Shown: positions 37,664-46,580 of the stretch, piece after piece
How positions within the stretch are numbered: position 1 is the stretch's first letter
Layout of the letters: every line of letters begins with the position of its first letter
Position numbers and translations under genes: made by a program
DNA from: Streptomyces sp.
GTDB taxonomy: Bacteria > Actinomycetota > Actinomycetes > Streptomycetales > Streptomycetaceae
Length of the DNA: 56,061 nt
Direction: 5' to 3'
NCBI GenBank assembly: GCA_013362785.1
Contig: JABFVM010000209.1
Location: 1 to 56,061 of the forward strand
The notes under the pieces: generated by a model
The model's database searches: none
The model's input: the letters and a program-made list of their open reading frames with translations, nothing else
Told to the model about the DNA's origin: nothing

Positions 37664-38464
37664 GTGGCATGGACCCGGCGCATGGTCGTGCGAGACGGCG
37701 TCCGGCTCGTCTGCCGGGACTGGGGCGGGTCGGGGCGGCCTGTCGTGCTGCTGCACGGCCTCGCCGGGCACGCGGGTGAATGGGACGCGCTGGCACGGCG
37801 GCTGAGTCCGCGGTACCGGGTCGTGGCGGTCGACCAGCGCGGGCACGGCGCCGCCGAGCGCCACCCGGGAGATGTCTCGCGCGCGGCCTACGTCGCCGAC
37901 GTCATCGCCGTCGCCGGCCAACTCGCCCTACGGCGGCCCGTCCTCGTCGGCCAGTCGCTGGGCGGCCACACCGCCATGCTCACCGCCGCCGCGCATCCCG
38001 GGCTGGTCGGCGCGCTCGTGCTGGTCGAGGCCGGTCCCGGCGGCCCGAACCCGGACGCCCCCGCGGACATCGGCGGCTGGCTCGACTCCTGGCCGACGCC
38101 GTTCCCCACGCGCGACGCGGCGGCCGCGTTCCTCGGCGGCGGAGCGGTCGGCACGGGCTGGGCGGCCGGGCTGGAGGAACGCGAGGACGGCTGGTGGCCC
38201 CGCTTCGACCGGGACGTGATGGTCGGCTCGCTGGCGGAGAACGCCCGGCGCTCCTTCTGGCCCGAGTGGGGTCGGATCACCTGCCCCACCCTGGTCGTCC
38301 TGGCCCAGTCCGGCATCATCCCCGCCCAGGAGGCCGACGAGATGCTGGGCCAAGGCCCCGCCACCCTGTCCATGAGCATCCCCGGCACCGGCCACGACCT
38401 GCACCTGGAACGACCCGAGGCCCTGCACACCGCGGTGTGGGACTTCCTCGCGGACCTGGCCTGA
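37664..38464 (+). CDS. Alpha/beta hydrolase
   Basis: A 266-aa alpha/beta-hydrolase-fold protein. The oxyanion strand VVLLHGLAGHAGEWD, the nucleophile elbow VGQSLGGHTAML (Ser about 104) and the C-terminal histidine in GTGHDLHLERPE are present. The acid residue probably lies near the AQEADEM helix. The GTG at 37664 follows GGAGG at 6 bases; the frame extends upstream but only through the tandem repeats. Esterase, lipase or thioesterase; substrate unknown. Confidence 0.87.
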   Translation: MAWTRRMVVRDGVRLVCRDWGGSGRPVVLLHGLAGHAGEWDALARRLSPRYRVVAVDQRGHGAAERHPGDVSRAAYVADVIAVAGQLALRRPVLVGQSLGGHTAMLTAAAHPGLVGALVLVEAGPGGPNPDAPADIGGWLDSWPTPFPTRDAAAAFLGGGAVGTGWAAGLEEREDGWWPRFDRDVMVGSLAENARRSFWPEWGRITCPTLVVLAQSGIIPAQEADEMLGQGPATLSMSIPGTGHDLHLERPEALHTAVWDFLADLA

Positions 38465-38522
38465 GGAGCCCCGGGCCGGGACGGGCCGGACCGCTCCGCC
38501 CCGTCCCCTTCCGCCGCCGCCG

Positions 38523-38546
38523 CAGCCACAGCCACAGCCACAGCCA
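38523..38546. repeat. Hexamer microsatellite (CAGCCA)4
   Basis: Four exact CAGCCA units after the hydrolase stop, preceded by CCGCCG runs. A second imperfect array of ~14-bp units (about 38568-38624, AGTCCTCAGAACGA-like) follows and runs into the last codons of cebR. Confidence 0.9.
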
Positions 38547-38601
38547 CCGACAATCACCCTGACTTCAGGACTCTCAGAACAAAGTCCTCAGAACGAAGCC
38601 C

Positions 38602-39657
38602 TCAAGACGAAGTCCTCACCACCAACTCCGTCGCCAGCACCATCTGAGACCGCTCCAGCCCCCGCGACACCGCCGGCCTCCGGTCCGCGATCTCGGAGAG
38701 GAGGAGGTCCAGCATGCGGCGGCCCATGTCCTCGATGGGCTGGCGGACACTGGTCAGGGGCGGCTCCATGTGGCGGGCGATGGCCGAGTCGTCGTAGCCG
38801 ACGAGGGACACGTCCTCGGGGATACGGCGGCCGACCTCGCGCAGCACCTGGCGGGCGCCCGCCGCCGTCACGTCCGACCCCGCGAACACCGCGTCCAGGT
38901 CGGGGCAGCGCGCGAGCAGGGCCCGCATCGCCCGGGCGCCGCCCTCCTCGGTGAAGTCGCCCGGTTCGATGAGCCGTTCGTCCGGCCCGTGCCCGGCGTC
39001 GCGCAGGGCCTCGCGGTAGCCGTCGACGCGGCGCTGGGCGCCGTAGACGTCGAGGCGGCCGGTGATGTGGGCGATGCGGGTTCGGCCGCGGGACAGCAGG
39101 TGTTCCACCGCCGAGCGGGCGCCGCCGTAGTTGTCGGAGTCCACCGAGGTCAGGGTCTCCGCGGCCGATCTCGGGCCGCTGATCACCGCCGGGATCTCCA
39201 GCTGGGCCAGCAGGTCCGGGAGGGGGTCGTCGGCGTGGACCGAGACCAGGAGCACTCCGTCGACGCGGTGGGCCGCGAGGTACTGGGCCAGCCGGCGGCG
39301 TTCCCGGTCACTGCCCGCGAAGATCAGCAGCAGCTGCATCTCGGTGTCGGCGAGACCGGCGCCCACGCCCTTGAGCATGTCCGAGAAGTACGGCTCCGCG
39401 AAGAACCGCGTCTCCGGCTCGGGCACGACCAGCGCGATCGCGTCCGTGCGGTTGGCGGCCAGGGCCCGGGCGGCCGTGTTCGGGACGTAGCCGAGCTCCG
39501 CCACCGCCGCCTCCACCGCCGCGCGGGTGGCGTCACTGACCCGGGGCGAACCGTTGATCACCCTGGAGACGGTGCCGCGGCCGACGCCCGCGCGGGCCGC
39601 CACCTCTTCGAGGGTGGGCCGGCCGCCGCTGCGGCCTCGCGCTCCGTGGCTTGCCAT
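38602..39657 (-). CDS. cebR: LacI-family repressor of cellobiose utilisation
   Basis: A 351-aa LacI-family repressor. The helix-turn-helix PTLEEVAARAGVGRGTVSRV with hinge helix NTAARALAANRTD is N-terminal, and a periplasmic-binding-like sugar domain follows (VISGPRSAAETLTSVDSDNY; LDAVFAGSDVTAAGARQVL). Divergent from cebEFG, with a perfect CebR box between them. In other streptomycetes CebR represses cellobiose/cello-oligosaccharide uptake and hydrolysis and is released by cellobiose. Length and context match. Confidence 0.95.
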   Translation of the reverse strand: MASHGARGRSGGRPTLEEVAARAGVGRGTVSRVINGSPRVSDATRAAVEAAVAELGYVPNTAARALAANRTDAIALVVPEPETRFFAEPYFSDMLKGVGAGLADTEMQLLLIFAGSDRERRRLAQYLAAHRVDGVLLVSVHADDPLPDLLAQLEIPAVISGPRSAAETLTSVDSDNYGGARSAVEHLLSRGRTRIAHITGRLDVYGAQRRVDGYREALRDAGHGPDERLIEPGDFTEEGGARAMRALLARCPDLDAVFAGSDVTAAGARQVLREVGRRIPEDVSLVGYDDSAIARHMEPPLTSVRQPIEDMGRRMLDLLLSEIADRRPAVSRGLERSQMVLATELVVRTSS

Positions 39658-40037
39658 TGGGCCCCGCCTTCCGCCGTTGTCTTCACGCTGGCCTGGAATT
39701 TAACAGTCCCGCCAGGCATGGTGACCGCCCCTGGTGCCGCCGTCCCCGGACCCCGCTTCGGCCTGAAACGGCCTCGTACTCGAACGCGGGACGAGCTGAA
39801 GTGGGTCCAGTTAACGGCCCGATAACTGAACGCAGAACTCCGCGTCGGCTCCCTTGACACCCCCGCTTCGACCGACGACCCTTCAACACATCACTTGTGG
39901 GAGCGCTCCCACAGTACCTGACACATACACATCCCGCACGTTCCCCGCCCGCGCCGCAGCGATGCAAGATGACGTTTCAACGGGCCCAACAATGCCGTTG
40001 GCCGGGGGGTCGGCACGTCAGGCAACAGGAGGACGCA
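39658..40037. promoter_or_regulatory. Divergent cebR-cebE promoter region
   Basis: 380 bp without a gene. Apart from the CebR box it contains short AT-rich patches (AATTTAACAG near 39705, GTTAACGG near 39810) that may be promoter elements, and a GCCTGG/CCAGGC inverted repeat near 39700. The long leader between the box and the cebE ATG (about 125 bp) is unexplained. Confidence 0.5.
39898..39911. promoter_or_regulatory. CebR box (perfect)
   Basis: TGGGAGCGCTCCCA, a perfect 14-bp palindrome identical to the known CebR operator. It is placed to control cebE transcription and possibly cebR. Confidence 0.95.
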
Positions 40038-41363
40038 ATGCGCACGAGTACCCGCGGGTCCCGCAGGCTGACGACCCTCGCGGTCGTCGCCGCGCTCACG
40101 ACAGGGCTGCTCGCCGGCTGCGCCGAGGACTCGGACGACAGCAATGCGAACGGGGGCGGTGGCAACGGCGGCGGTGGCAAGACCACCCTCACCGTGGGCA
40201 CCTTCGGCACCTTCGGCTACAAGCAGGCCGGCCTCTACGACGAGTACATGAAGGCCCACCCGGACATCACCATCAAGGAGAACGTCACCACCCGGACCGA
40301 CGTCTACTGGCCCAAGGTCCTCACCCGGCTGCAGGCCGGGGCCGGTGCCGACGACATCCAGGCCATCGAGATCATGAACGTCACGGAGGCCGTGGAGACG
40401 CAGGCCGACAAGTTCGTCGACCTCGGCAAGGACGTCGACAAGTCGCAGTGGCTGGACTGGAAGAACGCCCAGGCCACCACCAAGGACGGCAAGCTGATCG
40501 GCCTCGGCACCGACGTCGGACCGATGGCGGTCTGCTACCGCAAGGACCTTTTCGAGAAGGCCGGTCTGGAGACCGACCGCACCAAGCTCGCCGCGCAGTG
40601 GAAGGGCGACTGGGGCAAGTACGTCGACCTGGGCAAGCAGTACATGAAGAAGGCGCCCGACGGCACCAAGTTCGTGGACTCGGCCTCCTCGGTCTACAAC
40701 GCGGCCCTCGGCGGCGCGGACGAGCGCTACTACAAGGACGACGGCACCGTCGACTGGGACAACTCGCCGGGCGTCAAGAACGCCTGGGACGCCGCCATGG
40801 ACGTGGCGACCAGCGACATGTCGGCCAAGCTGAAGCAGTTCGACAAGCCGTGGGACCAGGGCTACGCCAACGGCACCTTCGCCACGGTGGCCTGCCCGGC
40901 CTGGATGATCGGCTACATCCTGGAGAAGTCCGGTGAGTCCGGCAAGGGCAAGTGGGACGTGGCGGCGGCGCCGACCGCGGCCAACTGGGGCGGTTCCTTC
41001 CTCGGCGTTCCGACCTCGGGCAAGCACCAGAAGGAGGCCGTCGCGCTGGCGAAGTGGCTGACCGCGCCGGAGCAGCAGGCGAAGGTGTTCGCCAAGCAGG
41101 CCAGCTTCCCGTCGACCCCGTCGGCGTACTCGGGTCTGAAGCCGGCGGCCGCCACCACCGAGTACTTCTCGAACGCGCCGATCACCCAGATCTTCTCCGA
41201 CTCGGCGAAGACCATCCCGAGCCAGTACTTCGGCATCAAGGACCAGGCGATCAACACGGCGATGACCGACATCGGCATCCTCCAGGTCGAGCAGAAGGGC
41301 AAGACGCCCGACGAGGGCTGGGAGGCCGCCTCCAAGGAGATCAAGGACGTACTCGGCCAGTGA
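40038..41363 (+). CDS. cebE: Cello-oligosaccharide-binding lipoprotein of an ABC importer
   Basis: A 441-aa family-1 extracellular solute-binding protein. A signal peptide with lipobox LLAGC (cysteine about residue 27) is followed by a Gly/Asn-rich linker. The body TVGTFGTFGYKQAGLYDEYM and the late SFLGVPTSGKHQKEAVALAKW are typical of sugar binders. ATG 40038 has AGGAGG nine bases upstream. It is first in an overlapping cebEFG operon. No ATPase is present; streptomycetes usually supply the shared MsiK. Confidence 0.95.
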   Translation: MRTSTRGSRRLTTLAVVAALTTGLLAGCAEDSDDSNANGGGGNGGGGKTTLTVGTFGTFGYKQAGLYDEYMKAHPDITIKENVTTRTDVYWPKVLTRLQAGAGADDIQAIEIMNVTEAVETQADKFVDLGKDVDKSQWLDWKNAQATTKDGKLIGLGTDVGPMAVCYRKDLFEKAGLETDRTKLAAQWKGDWGKYVDLGKQYMKKAPDGTKFVDSASSVYNAALGGADERYYKDDGTVDWDNSPGVKNAWDAAMDVATSDMSAKLKQFDKPWDQGYANGTFATVACPAWMIGYILEKSGESGKGKWDVAAAPTAANWGGSFLGVPTSGKHQKEAVALAKWLTAPEQQAKVFAKQASFPSTPSAYSGLKPAAATTEYFSNAPITQIFSDSAKTIPSQYFGIKDQAINTAMTDIGILQVEQKGKTPDEGWEAASKEIKDVLGQ

Positions 41364-42388
41364 GCAGCTCCAAGCAGGCTCTCGCGCATTCCGCGTCGAG
41401 CGCCGACGCCGCGCCCGGTGACCAGCCGGGCGCGGCCGGCCGCACGCACGGTCGCGGTACGCCGCCGCCGGGGAACGGTTCCTGGCGGAGCCGGCTGTAC
41501 CGCTGGGACATGAAGGCGTCGCCGTACGCGTTCATCTCCCCCTTCTTCATCGTCTTCGGGGCGTTCTCGCTGGTCCCGCTGCTGTACACGGCCTGGTACT
41601 CGCTGCACAACGTGCAGCTGGCGAACCTGGACAGCCAGACCTGGGCCGGCCTGGACAACTACCGGAATCTGCTGTCCTCGGACTTCTTCTGGAACTCCCT
41701 GTGGGTCACCTTCGCCATCGGGGTGATCTCGACGGTGCCGCAGCTGCTGATGGCGATCGGCATCGCGCATCTGCTCAACTACAAGCTGCGCGGCTCGACC
41801 GTGTGGCGGGTCGTGATGCTCACCCCGTACGCCACCTCGGTGGCGGCGGCGACGCTGGTGTTCGTGCTGCTGTACTCCTGGGACGGCGGCATGATCAACT
41901 GGATCCTCGACTTCTTCGGGATCGATCCGGTCAACTGGCGTGAGTCCGACTGGGGTTCGAAGTTCGCCGTGTCCTCGATCGTGATCTGGCGCTGGACCGG
42001 CTACAACGCGCTGATCTATCTGGCCGCGATGCAGGCCATCCCCTCCGACCTGTACGAGTCGGCGGCGATCGACGGCGCGAACCGCTGGCAGCAGTTCCGT
42101 CATGTGACGATCCCGCAGCTGCGGCCGACGATCCTGTTCACGGTGGTCGTCTCGACGATCGGCGCGACCCAGCTCTTCGGTGAGCCGCTGCTGTTCGGCG
42201 GGGTGTCCGGCTCCAAGGGCGGCTCGGATCACCAGTACCAGACGCTCGGCCTGTACATGTACGACCAGGGCTGGATCATCGGCAACCTCGGCAAGGCGTC
42301 CGCGATCGCCTGGACGATGTTCCTGATCCTGCTGATCATCGGCGTGATCCAGATGCTGGTCTCCCGACGTCTGAGGAAGTCCCAATGA
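41360..42388 (+). CDS. cebF: Cello-oligosaccharide ABC transporter permease
   Basis: A 342-aa inner-membrane permease of the MalF type with six helices after a ~50-residue polar N-terminus. The EAA loop for ATPase contact is LYESAAIDGANRWQQFRHVT. The GTG at 41360 overlaps the cebE stop by four bases (GTGA). It pairs with cebG. Confidence 0.95.
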   Translation: MSSSKQALAHSASSADAAPGDQPGAAGRTHGRGTPPPGNGSWRSRLYRWDMKASPYAFISPFFIVFGAFSLVPLLYTAWYSLHNVQLANLDSQTWAGLDNYRNLLSSDFFWNSLWVTFAIGVISTVPQLLMAIGIAHLLNYKLRGSTVWRVVMLTPYATSVAAATLVFVLLYSWDGGMINWILDFFGIDPVNWRESDWGSKFAVSSIVIWRWTGYNALIYLAAMQAIPSDLYESAAIDGANRWQQFRHVTIPQLRPTILFTVVVSTIGATQLFGEPLLFGGVSGSKGGSDHQYQTLGLYMYDQGWIIGNLGKASAIAWTMFLILLIIGVIQMLVSRRLRKSQ

Positions 42389-43281
42389 GCACTACTGAAC
42401 TGACGACTCCTCAGAGCGGTGTGCAGAGTCGCCGCGGTCGCCGCCGGGTGATGGGCGCCGGGAAGCAGCTGCACGCCGGTCCGGTCACCTACGTCGTGCT
42501 GACCCTGTTCGCGCTGGTCTCGCTGGCCCCGCTGGTGTGGACGGCGATCGCGGCCTCGCGCACCGATCAGCGGCTCGCCCAGACCCCGCCGCCGCTGTGG
42601 TTCGGCGGCAACCTGTTCAAGAACATGGAGCGGGCGTGGGAGGAGGCCGGGCTCGGCACCGCGATGTTCAACACCGTGATCGTCGCGACCGCGATCACGG
42701 TCAGCACGGTGCTGTTCTCCACGCTCGCCGGATTCGCCTTCGCCAAACTGCGGTTCAGGTTCTCGGGCTTCCTGCTGATGCTGACGATCGGCACGATGAT
42801 GGTGCCGCCGCAGCTGGCCGTCGTACCGCTGTATCTGTGGATGGCCGACCTCGGCTGGTCCAATCAGCTGCAGACGGTCATCCTGCCGACCCTGGTGACG
42901 GCCTTCGGTACGTTCTTCATGCGGCAGTACCTGGTGCAGGCGCTGCCGAGCGAGCTGATCGAGGCGGCGCGGGTGGACGGCGCGAGCAGTCTGCGGGTCG
43001 TCTGGCATGTGGTGTTCCCGGCCGCCCGGCCGGCGATGGCCGTCCTCGGCCTGCTGACCTTCGTGTTCGCCTGGAACGACTTCCTGTGGCCGATCATCGC
43101 CCTGAACCAGGAGAACCCGACCGTGCAGGTCGCCCTCAACTCCCTGGGCACCGGCTATGTCCCCGACCAAGCGGTGATCATGGCGGGCGCCCTGCTCGGC
43201 ACGCTGCCGCTGCTGATCGCCTTCCTGCTGTTCGGCAAGCAGATCGTCGGCGGCATCATGCAGGGAGCGATCAAGGGCTGA
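42385..43281 (+). CDS. cebG: Cello-oligosaccharide ABC transporter permease
   Basis: A 298-aa MalG-type permease with six helices and the EAA loop [20 protein letters not shown]. The start overlaps cebF (ATGA). The C-terminus [10 protein letters not shown] is typical of this family. It is separated from bglC by 191 bp that carry a heptamer array and a pyrimidine tract. Confidence 0.95.
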   Translation: MSTTELTTPQSGVQSRRGRRRVMGAGKQLHAGPVTYVVLTLFALVSLAPLVWTAIAASRTDQRLAQTPPPLWFGGNLFKNMERAWEEAGLGTAMFNTVIVATAITVSTVLFSTLAGFAFAKLRFRFSGFLLMLTIGTMMVPPQLAVVPLYLWMADLGWSNQLQTVILPTLVTAFGTFFMRQYLVQALPSELIEAARVDGASSLRVVWHVVFPAARPAMAVLGLLTFVFAWNDFLWPIIALNQENPTVQVALNSLGTGYVPDQAVIMAGALLGTLPLLIAFLLFGKQIVGGIMQGAIKG

Positions 43282-43296
43282 CGCCCGTTCATATCT

Positions 43297-43331
43297 CGTT
43301 TCCTGTTTCCCGTTTCCGGTTTCTCGTTTCG
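43297..43331. repeat. Heptamer array (SGTTTCC)5
   Basis: Five consecutive 7-base units: CGTTTCC, TGTTTCC, CGTTTCC, GGTTTCT, CGTTTCG. It begins 16 bases after the cebG stop. Confidence 0.92.
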
Positions 43332-43368
43332 ACTACATCACTGGGGGGCCGGGTCACCGCAGCCTCGG

Positions 43369-43438
43369 CCCCTCTTCCTCCCGTCTCCTCCCCCCGTCAC
43401 CTCACCCCCGTCTCCTCCCCTCCCCTCTCCTCCTACCC
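43369..43438. repeat. Polypyrimidine tract between cebG and bglC
   Basis: About 70 bases in which roughly nine in ten plus-strand residues are C or T, built from CCTCC, CTCCC and CCGTC units. It lies upstream of the CebR box of bglC. Composition is unlike any other gap in the window. Confidence 0.9.
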
Positions 43439-43459
43439 GTCGGTCTCCACGACCCCCTA

Positions 43460-43473
43460 TGGGAGCGCTTCCA
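43460..43473. promoter_or_regulatory. CebR box overlapping the bglC ribosome site and start
   Basis: TGGGAGCGCTTCCA, one mismatch from the perfect CebR palindrome. Its GGGAG is also the ribosome site, and its last A is the first base of the bglC ATG. Confidence 0.88.
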
Positions 43474-44900
43474 TGCCTGAGCCCATGTCCTCCGTGTCCT
43501 TTCCCCCCTCCTTCCTCTGGGGCGCCGCGACGTCCGCGTACCAGATCGAGGGAGCGGTGCGGGAGGGCGGCCGCACCCCGTCGATCTGGGACACCTTCAG
43601 CCATACGCCGGGCAGGACGGCCGGCGGCGAGCACGGTGACATCGCTGTCGACCACTACCACCGCTACCGCGAGGACGTGGCGCTGATGGCCGAGCTCGGC
43701 CTGACCGCGTACCGCTTCTCGCTCTCGTGGTCGCGCGTGCAGCCGACCGGCCGGGGCCCGGCGGTGCAGGTGGGCCTGGACTTCTACCGCCGTCTGGTCG
43801 ACGAACTGCTGGAGCACGGCATCAAGCCCGCCGTCACCCTCTACCACTGGGATCTGCCGCAGGAACTGGAGGACGCGGGCGGCTGGCCGGAGCGCGACAC
43901 GGCGTACCGGTTCGCCGAGTACGCGCAGATCGTCGGCGAGGCGCTCGGCGACCGTGTGGAGCAGTGGATCACGCTCAACGAGCCGTGGTGCAGCGCCTTC
44001 CTGGGCTACGGCTCGGGCGTGCACGCACCGGGCCGCACCGAACCGGCGGCCTCGCTGCGGGCGGCCCACCATCTGAACCTGGCCCACGGCCTGGGCACTT
44101 CGGCCCTGCGCTCGGTGATGCCGGCCCGCAACTCGGTGGCGCTCAGCCTCAACTCTTCGACAGTACGGCCGCTGACGCAGGACCCGGCGGACCTGGCCGC
44201 CGCCCGGAAGATCGACGACCTGGCCAACGGGGTCTTCCACGGCCCGATCCTGCACGGGGCGTACCCGGAGTCCCTGTTCGCGGCGACGGAGCTGGTGACC
44301 GACTGGTCCTACGTCCACGACGGCGACCTGGCGGCGATCAACCAGCCGCTGGACGCGCTGGGCCTGAACTACTACACCCCCGCGCTGGTCTCGGCCGCGG
44401 AGACCGACGTGGCCGGGCCGCGCGCCGACGGCCACGGGGCCAGCGACCACACCCCCTGGCCGGGCGCGGACGACGTCGCCTTCCACCAGACCCCCGGCGA
44501 CCGCACCGAGATGGGCTGGACGATCGACCCGACCGGCCTGCACGACCTGATCATGCGCTACACCCGGGAGGCCCCGGGCCTGCCCCTGTACATCACCGAG
44601 AACGGCGCCGCCTACGACGACAAGCCGGACCCCGACGGCCGCGTCCACGACCCCGAGCGCATCGCCTACCTGCACGGCCACCTCTCCGCGGTCCGCCGCG
44701 CCATCTCCGACGGCGCCGATGTCCGCGGCTACTACCTGTGGTCCCTGATGGACAACTTCGAGTGGGCGTACGGCTACGAGAAGCGGTTCGGGGCGGTGTA
44801 CGTCGACTACTCGACGCTCACCAGGACACCGAAGTCGAGCGCCTACTGGTACGGGGAGGCGGCTCGGACGGGGGCGTTGCCGGGGGTGGCGGAGGTCTAG
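43473..44900 (+). CDS. bglC: GH1 beta-glucosidase (cellobiose hydrolysis)
   Basis: A 475-aa family-1 glycoside hydrolase without signal peptide, so it works in the cytoplasm on imported cellobiose. It opens with [19 protein letters not shown]. The acid/base glutamate lies in TLNEPW (E170) and the nucleophile in YITENG (E376); the C-terminal [20 protein letters not shown] is typical. The ATG at 43473 follows GGGAG at 7 bases. It completes the cellobiose locus and probably has an independent promoter, given the long gap and its own CebR box. Confidence 0.96.
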   Translation: MPEPMSSVSFPPSFLWGAATSAYQIEGAVREGGRTPSIWDTFSHTPGRTAGGEHGDIAVDHYHRYREDVALMAELGLTAYRFSLSWSRVQPTGRGPAVQVGLDFYRRLVDELLEHGIKPAVTLYHWDLPQELEDAGGWPERDTAYRFAEYAQIVGEALGDRVEQWITLNEPWCSAFLGYGSGVHAPGRTEPAASLRAAHHLNLAHGLGTSALRSVMPARNSVALSLNSSTVRPLTQDPADLAAARKIDDLANGVFHGPILHGAYPESLFAATELVTDWSYVHDGDLAAINQPLDALGLNYYTPALVSAAETDVAGPRADGHGASDHTPWPGADDVAFHQTPGDRTEMGWTIDPTGLHDLIMRYTREAPGLPLYITENGAAYDDKPDPDGRVHDPERIAYLHGHLSAVRRAISDGADVRGYYLWSLMDNFEWAYGYEKRFGAVYVDYSTLTRTPKSSAYWYGEAARTGALPGVAEV

Positions 44901-44932
44901 AAGAGGGGGTCTGGAGGAGGGGGGAACGTACC

Positions 44933-44970
44933 GCGCCCCGGCCGGATGGGGGGAAGACCGGCCGGGGCGC
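44933..44970. terminator. Bidirectional terminator between bglC and the chitinase gene
   Basis: GCGCCCCGGCCGG and CCGGCCGGGGCGC form a perfect 13-bp stem with a purine-rich 12-base loop, in the 97-bp convergent gap. Confidence 0.85.
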
Positions 44971-44997
44971 CCCCCGTGGGTCGAGAGGCGGCCTGCG

Positions 44998-46470
44998 TTA
45001 CTTGTGGGCCGCGAACGCCTTCGAGAACGCGAACTTGTCCTGGAGGATCGAGCTGCACGTCGCGTCCGCCGACGGCTTCTCGCCGCCCGCGCACTGCTTG
45101 TCGCGGGTCGCCGACCACATCGACAGCCAGCCGAGGCCCTTGGACTTGGCGAAGTTCACCAGCTGGGTGGCGTCGTCGACCTTGAAGATCTCGGTCGTGA
45201 CGTCGTTGACGCCGATCATCGGGGTGACGGCGACCGTCTTCCAGGCCGCGCTGTCGGAGAGGGCGAGCACGCTCTTGACCTGGGCCTGGGTGGCGGTGGC
45301 CGCCTGTTCGGCGTAGGTGCCCATGTCGCCGCTGTACGCGGGGCCGTAGTCCATCGCCATGATGTTGACGGCGTCGATCTTCACACCGTTCTGCTTGGCG
45401 TCGGCGAGGAGGTCCACGCCCGGCTGGGTCAAGCCCTCCGGCATGACGGGGAGGGTGAAGGAGACGTCCAGGCCGGGGTGGTTGGCCTGGAGCTTGGCTA
45501 TCGCCTGGGCGCGGCGGGTGTTGGCCGCCTTGTCGGGCAGCGCGCCGCCCTCGACGTCGAAGTCGGCCTTCGTCAGCTTGTACGCGTCCACGACCTTGCC
45601 GTACGCCGCCGCCAGCGCGTCCGCCGACGAGCAGGTCGTCGCCAGTTCACTGCCGGCCGCGCCGCCGAAGGAGACGCGGACGTCGCCGCCCTTGGCCCGC
45701 AGGTCGCCGATCTGCGCGGCGACCGCGTCACCGCCGAGGTCCGTCACGCCGCCCCACTTCGGGGTGCAGCCGCCGCCGTCGGTGATGAAGGCGAGGTTGT
45801 AGTTCTTGACGCCGGTGGCCTCGGCGCTCGCGGCCATGTCGAAGGCCGGGAAGAGGGAGGTGTCGATGTACGGGGCGAAGCCGGCGGACCCCTTGGTGCC
45901 GGTGCCGGAGGTCTCCGAGGGCTTGGCGGTGGGGGTCGCGGACTGGGTGGGCGTCGCGCTGGGCTTGGGCGTCGTGGTGGAGGTCGCCGTCGGGGTCGGC
46001 TTCGGTGACTGGGTCGGGCGGCCGCTCGGCACCGGGGTGGCCGTGTCGTCCGTGGAGCACTTGACGTCGTCGATCAGACAACCCGTCGGCGCGGCCGTGC
46101 CGTTGACCACGAAGCCGACCGTCACGGACTCGCCGGGTGCCAGGCCGTCGGTGTCCCACTTCGGCGGTGTCGCGGTGACGTGCTGTCCGCTCACGCTCGA
46201 CTCGGCGTTCCACAGGGAGCTGAGCTTCGTGCCCGACGGCAGGTCGAACTCCAGCTTCCAGTCCTTCTTCGCCTGCTCGCCGTTGTTCGTGACGACGTAC
46301 TGCGCGGTGTAACCCGTCGACCAGTCACTGGTCTTCGTGTACGCCGCCCCGGTGCCGGCCGCCTGGGCGGTACCGGTGAACACGATCGCACCGCCGCCGA
46401 CGACGGCCGCGGCCACCAAGCCGCCCATCGCCTTGTTCCTGCCGCTGATCCTGCGCCGGTGGGTGCTCAT
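44998..46470 (-). CDS. Secreted CBM2-GH18 chitinase
   Basis: A 490-aa secreted enzyme. A signal peptide (GGLVAAAVVGGGAIVFTGTA, cleavage after AQA) precedes a CBM2-type domain (about 37-135, starting YTKTSDWSTGYTAQYVVTNN), a Pro/Thr/Ser linker (about 140-190) and a GH18 catalytic domain. The catalytic DxDxE is DFDVE (E307). IMAMDYG carries the substrate-binding Asp/Tyr. I use the ATG at 46470; an in-frame start at 46539 has no support. It lies 110 bp downstream of a histidine-kinase gene on the same strand, resembling the chiR-chiS-chiC arrangement. Confidence 0.92.
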   Translation of the reverse strand: MSTHRRRISGRNKAMGGLVAAAVVGGGAIVFTGTAQAAGTGAAYTKTSDWSTGYTAQYVVTNNGEQAKKDWKLEFDLPSGTKLSSLWNAESSVSGQHVTATPPKWDTDGLAPGESVTVGFVVNGTAAPTGCLIDDVKCSTDDTATPVPSGRPTQSPKPTPTATSTTTPKPSATPTQSATPTAKPSETSGTGTKGSAGFAPYIDTSLFPAFDMAASAEATGVKNYNLAFITDGGGCTPKWGGVTDLGGDAVAAQIGDLRAKGGDVRVSFGGAAGSELATTCSSADALAAAYGKVVDAYKLTKADFDVEGGALPDKAANTRRAQAIAKLQANHPGLDVSFTLPVMPEGLTQPGVDLLADAKQNGVKIDAVNIMAMDYGPAYSGDMGTYAEQAATATQAQVKSVLALSDSAAWKTVAVTPMIGVNDVTTEIFKVDDATQLVNFAKSKGLGWLSMWSATRDKQCAGGEKPSADATCSSILQDKFAFSKAFAAHK

Positions 46471-46545
46471 CGCATGCCTGCCTTCACTGTTCACGAGGGG
46501 GTGGGTGCGGCAGCACGCTAGCGAGCCGGAATCGGGCAAAAGCCC

Positions 46546-46557
46546 TGATCCAGACCG
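46546..46557. promoter_or_regulatory. Candidate chitinase-promoter element (TGGTCCAGACC-like)
   Basis: TGATCCAGACCG differs from the direct-repeat core TGGTCCAGACC of Streptomyces chitinase promoters at one of eleven positions and resembles a weak dre. Only one copy is present, about 75 bp upstream of the chitinase ATG and 24 bp after the kinase stop. Confidence 0.45.
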
Positions 46558-46580
46558 GTGTTGAGGATCTTAGGGTGCGC

